From assembly GCA_001898835.1 (NCBI GenBank), contig MKVM01000005.1, forward strand, positions 868,001-932,000: DNA of 64,000 bases, written 5' to 3'. Made by a program: the position numbers and the translations under genes. The notes under the pieces were generated by a model. It did no database searches, was not told where the DNA came from, and saw nothing but the letters and a program-made list of their open reading frames with translations. Shown piece by piece: positions 53,310 through 61,387 of the stretch. How positions within the stretch are numbered: position 1 is the first letter of the stretch; every line of letters begins with the position of its first letter. The stretch comes from Micrococcales bacterium 72-143 (GTDB taxonomy: Bacteria > Actinomycetota > Actinomycetes > Actinomycetales > Microbacteriaceae).

Positions 53310-54317
53310 GTGCCCGGCATCCACGAGGTCGCCCGCCTGGCGGGCGTCTCCGCGGCGACCGTGTCGCGCGCGCTGTCCGGACGAGGCTCGGTGTCCCCCG
53401 CCACCCGCGCGAAGGTGCAGGATGCGGCGAACCAGCTCGGCTACGTCGTCTCCTCGAGCGCCTCCGGACTCGCCACCGGGCGCACCCGCAACGTCGGGGT
53501 CGTCATCCCCTTCCTCAACCGGTGGTTCTACGGCGCCGTCATCGAGGGCGCCGAGTCGGCGCTGCTCGAGCAGGGCTACGACCTCACCCTCTACAACCTC
53601 GGCGGCAGCGACGAGGAGCGCCGCCTCGTGTTCGAGCACTTCCTGCTGCGCAAGCGCGTGGATGCGGTGATCGCGGTCTCGCTCGAGCTGACCCTCGACG
53701 AGGTGCAGCGGCTCATCGACCTCGACAAGCCGATCGTCGGTGTCGGCGGCCCGCTCCCGGGCGTGCGCACGCTGAGCCTCGACGACGTCGAGCTCGGCCG
53801 CCTCGCGACCGAGCACCTGCTCGCCCTCGGCCACACCGAGATCGCGCACATCGGCGGCGACGCCCTCGAGATGGACTTCCACCTGCCCACCAACCGCCGC
53901 CACGGCTACGAGCTCGCGATGCGCGACGCCGGGCTCGAGACACTCGACCGCTACTTCCACGCCGCCGACTTCACGATGGAGGGCGGATACCGCGCCGCCA
54001 AGCAGCTGCTCGGCAACCCGGCCGGGCGTCCGTCGGCGATCTTCGCCGCATCCGACGAGATGGCGATCGGCGCGATCCTCGCCGCGAAGGACCTCGGCAT
54101 GCACGTGCCGGGCGACGTCTCCATCATGGGCATCGACGACCACGAGCTGGCGGAGTTCTTCGGGCTCACCACGATCGCGCAGTTCCCCGACATGCAGGGG
54201 CGGATGGCGGTCGAGGTGCTCATGGACGAGCTGCACCCCGGGCACCGCGAGGCGGAGGAGCTCAACATCGACCTGCCGTACGAGCTCGTCGTGCGCTCCT
54301 CGACCGCGCGGCGCTAG
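53310..54317 (+). CDS. LacI-family transcriptional regulator
   Basis: 335 residues from GTG 53310 (AGGAGGACGC before). HTH IHEVARLAGVSAATVSRALSGRGSVSPATRAKV at the N-terminus with hinge NQLGYV, then a periplasmic-binding-like domain. Binds GCAAACGTTTGC-like sites in its family; the mal operators 10 kb away have this form, so it may be their repressor, though no LacI operator was seen at this gene. Its TAG overlaps the convergent gene's stop. Confidence 0.93.
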   Translation: MPGIHEVARLAGVSAATVSRALSGRGSVSPATRAKVQDAANQLGYVVSSSASGLATGRTRNVGVVIPFLNRWFYGAVIEGAESALLEQGYDLTLYNLGGSDEERRLVFEHFLLRKRVDAVIAVSLELTLDEVQRLIDLDKPIVGVGGPLPGVRTLSLDDVELGRLATEHLLALGHTEIAHIGGDALEMDFHLPTNRRHGYELAMRDAGLETLDRYFHAADFTMEGGYRAAKQLLGNPAGRPSAIFAASDEMAIGAILAAKDLGMHVPGDVSIMGIDDHELAEFFGLTTIAQFPDMQGRMAVEVLMDELHPGHREAEELNIDLPYELVVRSSTARR

Positions 54318-55075
54318 CGGATCGCGTCCGCGTAGCGGATCGCGTACCGCGCAACCGTGCCGAGGTAGTGCTCGGGCGAGTTGTAGGAGCGGATGCCGGC
54401 CCGCCATCCGTCCTCCGTGTCGAAGGCGGTGCTCGCCCGGCACAGGTAGTTCGCCGCCGCGAGCGCCGCGTCGTCGATGTTCTGCGGGTCCTCGACGCCG
54501 TCGCCCCCGCCGTCGACGTGCCAGTTGCGCCACGCCTCCGGGATGAGCTGCATGGGGCCGATCGCGCGGTCCGCGTCCGCGTCGCCGTCGAACTCGCCGC
54601 CGTCGCTGTCGGGGATGAGCGCCACGCCGTCGCCATCGAGCGCGACACCGAAGATGCCGGGAGTCGCCGTGCCGTTCTCGTCGAGGCGGGAGCCGCCGTG
54701 GCGCCCGTGGTCGGACTCCGTCGCCCCCACACCCGCGAGGGTCGCCCAGCTGAGGGCGCACTGCGGCATCGTCTCGGCCTTCACGATCGCGGCGCCCGCG
54801 TAGGCCGCGAGCGCGCGCTGCGGGATGCCGGTCGCCTCCGCCGTCGTCGCGAGCCAAGCCGGATCGGCGAGCCCCGCGATGCCCGGGCCGGTGGGGGCCG
54901 CCGCCGCGACCGGCGGCTCGGCGGGCGGCGCCCAGCTCGGCAACGGCTCCTCGGATGCGGCGGGCCCGCCGAGCAGCCCGCGCGGCGCCAGGAACCACGT
55001 GATGCCGCCGACGAGCAGCGCGACCGCGGCGACCACCGCCACGACCGCGCCGACGATCGGGAGGCGGGCGCGCAT
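54314..55075 (-). CDS. Lytic transglycosylase, membrane-anchored
   Basis: 253 residues. N-terminal membrane anchor (VGAVVAVVAAVALLVGGITW), Pro/Ala linker, then an SLT-like domain with GVGATESDHG (catalytic Glu), AIGPMQLIPEAWRNW and NIDDAALAAANYLCR. Cleaves peptidoglycan glycan strands. Convergent with the LacI gene; both stop codons share CTAG. Confidence 0.92.
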   Translation of the reverse strand: MRARLPIVGAVVAVVAAVALLVGGITWFLAPRGLLGGPAASEEPLPSWAPPAEPPVAAAAPTGPGIAGLADPAWLATTAEATGIPQRALAAYAGAAIVKAETMPQCALSWATLAGVGATESDHGRHGGSRLDENGTATPGIFGVALDGDGVALIPDSDGGEFDGDADADRAIGPMQLIPEAWRNWHVDGGGDGVEDPQNIDDAALAAANYLCRASTAFDTEDGWRAGIRSYNSPEHYLGTVARYAIRYADAIR

Positions 55076-55098
55076 CCGACAAGTCCTAGCATGGCCAC

Positions 55099-55587
55099 AT
55101 GGCAGATTCCTCTTTCGACATCGTCAGCAAGGTCGACCAGATGGAGACCCAGAACGCCCTCAGCCAGGCGCAGAAGGAGATCGCGCAGCGGTACGACTTC
55201 AAGAACGTCGGCGCGTCGATCGAGTTCTCGGGCGAGAAGATCCTCATGAAGGCGAGCTCGGAGGACCGCGTGAAGGCGGTGCTCGATGTCTTCGAGCAGA
55301 AGCTCATCAAGCGCGGCATCTCGCTGCGCTCGCTCGACGCGGGGGATCCGTTCGCCTCGGGCAAGGAGTACCGAATCGAGGCGCGCATGAAGGAGGGCAT
55401 CTCCTCCGAGGACGCGAAGAAGATCTCCAAGATCATCCGCGACGAGGGCCCCAAGTCGGTCAAGTCGCAGATCCAGGGCGACGAGCTGCGCGTGCAGTCG
55501 AAGAGCCGCGACGACCTGCAGGCGGTCATCGCGCTGCTCAAGGGCAAGGACCTCGACGTCGCCCTGCAGTTCGTCAACATGCGCTGA
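55099..55587 (+). CDS. yajQ: YajQ-family nucleotide-binding protein
   Basis: 162 residues, full length. [50 protein letters not shown] and VALQFVNMR are family hallmarks. Members bind c-di-GMP or nucleotides and some act on transcription factors. Standalone gene. Confidence 0.95.
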   Translation: MADSSFDIVSKVDQMETQNALSQAQKEIAQRYDFKNVGASIEFSGEKILMKASSEDRVKAVLDVFEQKLIKRGISLRSLDAGDPFASGKEYRIEARMKEGISSEDAKKISKIIRDEGPKSVKSQIQGDELRVQSKSRDDLQAVIALLKGKDLDVALQFVNMR

Positions 55588-55644
55588 GCGGCCACGCCGT
55601 CCCCGATTTCGTGACGGCATGTATCAACGGGGGCTTGTGAGCGC

Positions 55645-55663
55645 TCTTCACCAGCGGTGAAGA
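55645..55663 (+). promoter_or_regulatory. Hairpin masking the sigma-factor ribosome-binding site
   Basis: TCTTCACC-AGC-GGTGAAGA, a perfect 8-bp stem with a 3-base loop ending 8 bases before ATG 55672. Its 3' arm contains GAAGA, the only Shine-Dalgarno-like sequence, so translation may be off until the hairpin opens. A TATCAA at 55622-55627 could be a -10. Confidence 0.6.
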
Positions 55664-55671
55664 TTCAACAC

Positions 55672-56292
55672 ATGAGCGACGGCGAGACCGTCCGCACCCC
55701 CGACCCCGACGACCCCGACCAGCGCGCGGCCGTCGATCCGCTGTGGGCGCGGGCCGCGGAGCTCTTCGACGCCTGGCGCGGGGGACGCGCGGACTCCATG
55801 GACGCGCTCGTGCGGCTCCTCACCCCCGTGCTCTGGCACGTCGTGCGCGCCTACGGCCTCCACCGCGAGGAGGCGCAGGACGTCATCCAGACCACCTGGC
55901 TCGCGCTCGTCCGCACCCGCGACGGCGTGAAGGACCCCCGCACGGTCGTCGCGTGGCTCACCACCACCGCGCGACGCGAGGCATGGCGGGTCGTCAAGTC
56001 GGACGGCAGGTCCTCGCCCGCCGACGACGACGAGCTCGAGCGGATCGGGGGCAGCGCCGAACCGGCGGATGCCGTCGCCGAGCGCAACCTCGAGCGGGAT
56101 CGCCTGTGGCGGGCCGTCGCGGCGCTCTCCGAGCGCTGCCGGCGGCTCGTCCGGGTGATCGCGTTCTCGGAGCGGCCCGACTACGGCCGGCTCTCCGCCG
56201 AGCTGCAGATGCCCGTCGGCAGCATCGGCCCGACCCGGGGCCGCTGCCTCGACAAGCTCCGAATCCTGCTCGCCGAAGGGGAGGCCGTCTGA
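55672..56292 (+). CDS. ECF-like sigma-70 family RNA polymerase sigma factor
   Basis: 206 residues from ATG 55672; GTG 55657 is in frame but has no site. Region 2: LVRLLTPVLWHVVRAYGLHREEAQDVIQTTW..VAWLTTTARREAWRVV; region 4: LSERCRRLVRVIAFSERPDYGRLSAELQMPVGSIGPTRGRCLDKL, the helix-turn-helix that reads -35. Region 3 is absent, as in ECF factors. First gene of a four-gene coupled operon. Its TGA overlaps the next ATG. Confidence 0.92.
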   Translation: MSDGETVRTPDPDDPDQRAAVDPLWARAAELFDAWRGGRADSMDALVRLLTPVLWHVVRAYGLHREEAQDVIQTTWLALVRTRDGVKDPRTVVAWLTTTARREAWRVVKSDGRSSPADDDELERIGGSAEPADAVAERNLERDRLWRAVAALSERCRRLVRVIAFSERPDYGRLSAELQMPVGSIGPTRGRCLDKLRILLAEGEAV

Positions 56293-56747
56293 TGCCCGAG
56301 CACGACGCCCAGCTGTTCACCGCTCTCCGCGAGATGTGGGAGGAGCGCGACCCGATGCCCCCGGGCCTCGTCGACGACGTCATCATCGCGCTCGAGACGC
56401 AGCGTCTCGCCGAGGAGTACCGCGAGCTGCTGCTCGTCTCGGATGCGCGCGAGCTCGCCGGGGTGCGCGGCGCCGCCCCCCGCATCCTGGAGTTCGGCGC
56501 GGCGGCGGTGACCCTGCTGCTGCGCATCGAGTCGGATGGCGGCACGCACCGCATCGACGGATGGCTCGCCCCGCCCCGCGGCGGCCGAGCCGCCCTCGTG
56601 GTCGGCGGGGCCGAGGTGGCGTCCGCACTCATCACGCCCGAGGGGCGTTTCGAGTTCCCCCGCGTCGCCGAGGGGATCTGCCGCATCGTCATCCACTCCG
56701 CGGGTGAGGACGGCTACAGCGTGACCGGCGAGTTCGAGGTGCACTGA
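56292..56747 (+). CDS. Regulator-like protein with carboxypeptidase-regulatory-like C-terminus
   Basis: 151 residues. A short helical N-terminus (ALREMWEERDPMPPGLVDDV) and a beta-rich C-terminal half (GRFEFPRVAEGICRIVIHSA, YSVTGEFEVH) like carboxypeptidase regulatory-like domains. No transmembrane helix and no zinc motif. Placed between sigma factor and protease, it may restrain the sigma factor. The family recurs next to such operons in actinobacteria, from memory. Confidence 0.75.
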   Translation: MPEHDAQLFTALREMWEERDPMPPGLVDDVIIALETQRLAEEYRELLLVSDARELAGVRGAAPRILEFGAAAVTLLLRIESDGGTHRIDGWLAPPRGGRAALVVGGAEVASALITPEGRFEFPRVAEGICRIVIHSAGEDGYSVTGEFEVH

Positions 56748-56779
56748 TCCCGCGCGGGATCTTGATGAGAGGACACGAT

Positions 56780-58366
56780 ATGCGTGCAGAGGACGGCACG
56801 GACTGGCGGACGGCGGCGGCGCGTGAGCTGCCACTCGGCGTCGTACGGGTGGTGACGCGCGACGACGCGCTGGCCGACCCGGCACTCCCCACGGGCTACG
56901 TGCCCTCGCGGCTGCTCGTGTCGACGCTCCTGCCGCCCGACCATCCGGCGCGGAGGGCGCTCGCCGAGCTCGTGGGTGAGCTCGGCTGGACGCTGGAGCC
57001 CGACAAGCCCGCCCGCCGCGGACGCCGTGCGCTCGCCCTCGAGGAGCCGCCCGAGGTCACGAAGGAGCGCCTCCGGCGCTACCCCTGGGCGGCTGGCGCA
57101 CCGGGGGTGGACCGCTTCCGTCTCGTGGGGAGGCCCGGCTCGCCCGCACCGGACGCGTGGGACGTGCTCCGGCTCGCACGCTCGCGCGGAGTGGAGCTGC
57201 CGGGCGTCGGGCTCGAGCACGTGGGCTTCCTCGCGCCGTTCCACTCCACGAACCCGTTCCACTCGACCAACCCGTTCCACTCCACCAATCCCTTCCACTC
57301 CACGAACCCGTTCCACTCCACGAATCCGTACGCGGGCGGCGGCACCCCCGCCGTCGAGTACGGCTACGCGGGCAGCGGCGGGCGGCAGGTGGTCGCCGTC
57401 GTGGGGCCCGACCCCGCATCCGTCGCACCGCGGCCCGCGGGCGAGGCCGTGGTCGCCGTGCTCGACACCGGATGCGGTGCCCACCCCTGGCTCGACCCCG
57501 TGGTCGACCGCACCGTGTTCGCGGCGCTCGGCCGCAACGGCGCCGCCGACGACCCCGAGCGCGTGCCCGACCAGCTCGGCCCGCTTGACGGGATGCTCGA
57601 CGACGGGTCGGGGCACGGCACCTTCGTCGCGGGTCTCGTGCACCAGTCGGCACCGCACGCGCGCATCGTGCCGATCCGCATCGCGGGCTCCGACGGGCTG
57701 TGGGAGGAGCAGGAGCTCGTCGACGCGCTCACCGGCCTCGTCACCCGCGTCGAGGGGGGCGCGCGGCTCGACGTGCTCAACCTCTCGCTCGGCTACTACC
57801 ACGAGACCCCCGAGCGCGGGCAGTTCGACATCACGGTCGCCGAGCTGCTGCTGCGGCTGCGCCGGGCGGGAACCGCCGTGGTCTGCTCCGCGGGGAACGA
57901 CTCGACCGACCGGCCGCTGTTCCCCGCCGCCTACGGGCCGTGGGATCCGGCACCCGTGGGCGGCACGCCGTGGCTCGACCCCGGCGACGGCGCCCCGCTC
58001 GTCTCGGTGGGCGCCCTCAACCCGAACGGCAGCGTGGCGCTGTTCAGCAACATCGGCCCCTGGGTGCGCACCTTCGCGCCGGGTGCGGCGGTGGTGAGCA
58101 CGGTGCCCGCGGGCGCGGACGGCGGACCGTTCGCGGGGGGCCTCCAGCCGACGGCATCCGACCCGATCGGCGGGATGCGTCGCGAGACGATCGACCCCGA
58201 CGACTTCCGGGGCGGGTTCGCGGTCTGGAGCGGCACCTCCTTCGCCGCGCCGATCGTGGCCGGGATGATCGCGGCCGAGCTGCAGGCGGATGCGGCCGCG
58301 CCATCCGTGGCCCGCGCGCGAGCCGCCGTCGACGCCGTGCTCGGCCGGCTCGCCGTGACGGGCTGA
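56780..58366 (+). CDS. Subtilase (S8) with five tandem FHSTNP repeats
   Basis: 528 residues from ATG 56780 (AGAGGA before). An N-terminal domain of unknown type (1-150), the FHSTNP repeats (154-183), a linker, then the S8 domain: Asp229 (VAVLDTG), His279 (GSGHGTFVAG), Asn373 (CSAGND, oxyanion) and Ser487 (WSGTSFAAPIVAG). All catalytic residues are present. No signal peptide, so it acts in the cytoplasm, unusual for subtilases. Its TGA overlaps the CHAT gene's ATG by one base. Confidence 0.93.
   Translation: MRAEDGTDWRTAAARELPLGVVRVVTRDDALADPALPTGYVPSRLLVSTLLPPDHPARRALAELVGELGWTLEPDKPARRGRRALALEEPPEVTKERLRRYPWAAGAPGVDRFRLVGRPGSPAPDAWDVLRLARSRGVELPGVGLEHVGFLAPFHSTNPFHSTNPFHSTNPFHSTNPFHSTNPYAGGGTPAVEYGYAGSGGRQVVAVVGPDPASVAPRPAGEAVVAVLDTGCGAHPWLDPVVDRTVFAALGRNGAADDPERVPDQLGPLDGMLDDGSGHGTFVAGLVHQSAPHARIVPIRIAGSDGLWEEQELVDALTGLVTRVEGGARLDVLNLSLGYYHETPERGQFDITVAELLLRLRRAGTAVVCSAGNDSTDRPLFPAAYGPWDPAPVGGTPWLDPGDGAPLVSVGALNPNGSVALFSNIGPWVRTFAPGAAVVSTVPAGADGGPFAGGLQPTASDPIGGMRRETIDPDDFRGGFAVWSGTSFAAPIVAGMIAAELQADAAAPSVARARAAVDAVLGRLAVTG
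57239..57328 (+). repeat. Five 18-bp units encoding FHSTNP
   Basis: Each unit encodes Phe-His-Ser-Thr-Asn-Pro exactly (residues 154-183), while codons for Ser, Thr, Asn and Pro vary between units (TCC/TCG, ACG/ACC, AAC/AAT, CCG/CCC). The peptide is thus kept while DNA drifts. It may be a flexible binding segment, a cleavage-site array or a repeated ligand. Confidence 0.95.
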
Positions 58367-60840
58367 TGGCGGCGCGGCTCACCGCCGGCCAGCTCTACTC
58401 GCGGGCGGTCGCGGCAGGCAACGCGGGGCGCCACGCGGCATCCCGCCGGGATCTGCTCGCCGCGCTCACCCGCTCCCCCGACCCCGACACGGCGGCGCTC
58501 GTCGCCGGCACCCTCGCCTACCTCGACTCCGAGACGGGATCCCCGGATGCCGGCATCGCGGCGATCGAGGCGACACTCGCGGCGGGCGGCATCCGCGAGG
58601 AGACCCGGGCCGTGCTGACGAGCCAGCGGGGCCTGCTGGAGCTGCGACGGGGCCGCGACGACGACGCCCTGCGCGACCTGGGCTTCGCGATCGAGCGGTT
58701 GGACGCGCAGCCGCTGAGCCTCGGACGCGCCCACCTCAACCGCGGGCTCGTGCGCCTCGGCCGCTCCGACGTCGACGGGGCCGAGCGGGACTTCGCTCTC
58801 GCCGCCGAGGCCTTCGCACGGGCCGGCGACCCGGTCGAGGAGGCGAAGGCCCACAGCAACGAGGGCTACGCCGCGATGCTGCGCGGCGACCTCGGCCGCG
58901 CGATCGGCACCATGGACGCGGCCGCCCGGGTGCTGGGCGCCCTGTCGCCCGTCATGCGCGCCGTGTGCGACGGTGACCGGGCCGAGGCACTGCTCGCGGC
59001 CGGGATGACGACGGATGCCGTGGCGCTCCTGGAGGACGCCGCCCGCATCTACGGCGCCCGCGGCCTGCGCCAGGCCCAGGCGGAGGCGGAGCTGCTGCTG
59101 GCCCGCGCCCTGCTCGTGGAGGCGCCGGCCGCCGCCGCGACGGTCGCCGCGCGCGCGGCGCGCCGGCTGCGCGGGCGGGGGAACGCGAGCTGGGCGGTGC
59201 GCGCCGACGCCCTCGTCGCGACGGGCCGGGTGCGGGCGGGCCGCGGTACCGCCGCTGTGCGGGAGGCCGGCGCGCAGACGGCGCGCGAGCTCGACGCGCT
59301 GCACCGGCGCGACGACGCCGCCCTGCTGCGGCTGGAGCTGGCCCTGGCGGCGCTCGCCGCGGGCCGCGAGGAGGAGGCGGGCAGGCTGCGGGCGGCGGCG
59401 CATCCGGATGCGGCGGCCCCGATCGCGGTGCAGGTGCGCGCCGACGAGGTGGACGCCGTGCTCGCCCACGCGCACGGCGACCGTGACGCGATGCTCGTGG
59501 CGGCCGCGCACGGCATCGAGACCCTCACCACCTGGCAGGCCAGCCTCGGCAGCCTCGAGCTGCACAGCGGGGCGGCCCTGCACGGGCGGCGGCTCGCCGT
59601 GCTCGGCACCCGCGCCGCGCTCGACCGCGGGCAGCCGCAGGAGGTGCTCGACTGGTCGGAGCGCGTCCGGCGCCTGAGCGGCAGCTTCCCCCCGCTGCGG
59701 CCGCCCGCCGACCCGGGCGTCGCCGCGGCGCTCGTCGAGCTGCGGGAGCTGCAGCGCGCGGATGCGACCCCCGCGACCCGGGCGCGCGCCACGGCGCTCC
59801 GCGACGAGGTGCGGCGCATCCACTGGGCGGACGCCGCGCGTGCCCCCGCGAGCGCCGACGCCGTCCCCCTCGACGAGCTGCGCGAGGCGCTCGCCGCCGA
59901 CGGCGCGGTGTTCATCGCCCACCTCTGGACCGACGAGGGGCTCGCCGCGCTGGCCGTCGCCCCGCGGATGCCGTCGGGCGGCCGCATCGTCGAGCTCGGC
60001 GCGGCGCGTGTCGAGGAGCTCCTCGGCGGGCTCCTCGCCGACCTCGACATGGCCGCCTCGACGCTGCCCCCGCTGCTGCGCGAGACCGTGGACGCCGCAC
60101 TCGCCGCCCGCCTCGCCGAGCTCGACGGCATCCTCCTCGCGCCCCTCGCCGACGCGCTCGCGGGGGCCGAGCGCGTCGTGCTCACGCCCGCGGGCGCACT
60201 CGCGGGGGTCCCCTGGACGATGCTGCCGAGCCTCGCGGGCCGCCCGCTCGTGGTGGCCGAGTCGGCGCGGGGGTGGCTCGACCGGCGCGGGGGTGGCCCC
60301 GGCATCCGCCGCGTCGGGTTCGCCTCGGGGCCGGGGGTCGACCGGGCGCGCGACGAGCTCGACGCGGCGGCGGCCGCCTGGGGGCGGGACGTGCGGGAGG
60401 TGCGCCACGACGCGACCGCAGCCCAGGTCACCGCGCTCGCCGAGCGGGTCGAGCTGCTGCACATCGCGTCGCACGGACGGCACTCGGCCGAGCATCCGCT
60501 GTTCTCGGGCTTCGAGCTCGCCGACGGGCCCTGGTTCGGCTACGACATCGACCAGCTGGGGCGCATCCCGGACGCCGTCGTCATGTCGGCGTGCGAGCTG
60601 GGCCGCTCGGCGAGCCGCTGGGGGCTCGAGGCCCTCGGCATGGCACGTGCATGGCTGCAGTCCGGCGCGCGCTCCGTGCTCGCGGCGCCCGCGGCGGTCG
60701 CGGACGAGGCGGCATCCGAGCTGCTCCCCGCGGTGCACCGCGAGCTCGCGGCGGGCGCGGGGCTGGCGGATGCGCTCAGCGCGGCCACGGCGGCGACGGG
60801 ACGGACGACGCCGTTCCTGGTGCGCGGCGCGGGCTGGTGA
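58366..60840 (+). CDS. TPR-CHAT protein (caspase-like protease)
   Basis: 824 residues. Helical TPR-like repeats from about 5 to 460 (LAYLDSETGSPDAGIAAIEA, AHLNRGLVRLGRSDVDGAER, AHSNEGYAAMLRGDLGRAIG) and a C-terminal CHAT domain: LLHIASHGRH with His703 and VVMSACELGRS with Cys743, the caspase dyad, and PFLVRGAGW at the end. No signal peptide. Fourth gene of the sigma operon. CHAT proteases are known effectors in other systems, such as TPR-CHAT with type III-E CRISPR; the target here is unknown. Confidence 0.92.
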   Translation: MAARLTAGQLYSRAVAAGNAGRHAASRRDLLAALTRSPDPDTAALVAGTLAYLDSETGSPDAGIAAIEATLAAGGIREETRAVLTSQRGLLELRRGRDDDALRDLGFAIERLDAQPLSLGRAHLNRGLVRLGRSDVDGAERDFALAAEAFARAGDPVEEAKAHSNEGYAAMLRGDLGRAIGTMDAAARVLGALSPVMRAVCDGDRAEALLAAGMTTDAVALLEDAARIYGARGLRQAQAEAELLLARALLVEAPAAAATVAARAARRLRGRGNASWAVRADALVATGRVRAGRGTAAVREAGAQTARELDALHRRDDAALLRLELALAALAAGREEEAGRLRAAAHPDAAAPIAVQVRADEVDAVLAHAHGDRDAMLVAAAHGIETLTTWQASLGSLELHSGAALHGRRLAVLGTRAALDRGQPQEVLDWSERVRRLSGSFPPLRPPADPGVAAALVELRELQRADATPATRARATALRDEVRRIHWADAARAPASADAVPLDELREALAADGAVFIAHLWTDEGLAALAVAPRMPSGGRIVELGAARVEELLGGLLADLDMAASTLPPLLRETVDAALAARLAELDGILLAPLADALAGAERVVLTPAGALAGVPWTMLPSLAGRPLVVAESARGWLDRRGGGPGIRRVGFASGPGVDRARDELDAAAAAWGRDVREVRHDATAAQVTALAERVELLHIASHGRHSAEHPLFSGFELADGPWFGYDIDQLGRIPDAVVMSACELGRSASRWGLEALGMARAWLQSGARSVLAAPAAVADEAASELLPAVHRELAAGAGLADALSAATAATGRTTPFLVRGAGW

Positions 60841-61246
60841 GCGACGGCTCGTCGGGCAGCACCGTCAGACCTCCGAACCACCACCGCCCCGCGCGATCCA
60901 CGACGAGGTCGAGCCCGGCTCGAGCTCGGCCGTCCGCGACCGCGGCGACGAGACGCTCCGCGGCGAGCAGCGTGCGCGCCGGCACACGGAGGCCCAGCAG
61001 CATCTCGATGCGCCGGATCCCCACCACGCGCCCGTCGAGCACCACGAGCTGGATGACGCGCCCCTCCGGACCGGCGGCACGCAGGGCGCCGTCGAGCAGG
61101 GGATCCGGAGAGGCGTCGTCATCCCAGCGCACGGCCGGGCAGTCGAAACCGACACGGGCGGCCGCGAACGCGACCAGGAGCGGATCCGGCGACGGCCGCA
61201 CGACGGCGGGTTCCCCGACCGTGGTCGGTTCGTCGACGATCGTCAT
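60776..61246 (-). CDS. Unknown protein convergent with and overlapping the CHAT gene
   Basis: 156 residues, no membrane segment; starts MTIVDEPTTVGEPAVV after a strong GGAGGAGT site (ATG 61246). Body has RVIQLVVLDGRVVGIRRIEM and WWFGGLTVLPDE, mixed alpha/beta. Its last 65 bp overlap the end of the CHAT gene on the other strand. The overlapping tail (SPRRAPGTASSVPSPPWPR) looks low-complexity. No family recognised. Confidence 0.75.
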   Translation of the reverse strand: MTIVDEPTTVGEPAVVRPSPDPLLVAFAAARVGFDCPAVRWDDDASPDPLLDGALRAAGPEGRVIQLVVLDGRVVGIRRIEMLLGLRVPARTLLAAERLVAAVADGRARAGLDLVVDRAGRWWFGGLTVLPDEPSLTSPRRAPGTASSVPSPPWPR

Positions 61247-61387
61247 CACCACTCCTCCCGTTCCGACGGGGTGCCGCGGATCCGCCGCGACACAGATCAG
61301 GAGCGCCCCACGGCATCCCTGATACACGGCGACCGCATCCCGTGCGGATGATGGCGTGCCGACACCCGGGCAGGCCAGACTGAGCGG

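Noticed and set aside
57239-57328. Tandem repeats considered as a CRISPR-like or VNTR element
   Set aside because: Units are contiguous without spacers, in frame, and conserve the peptide rather than the DNA.
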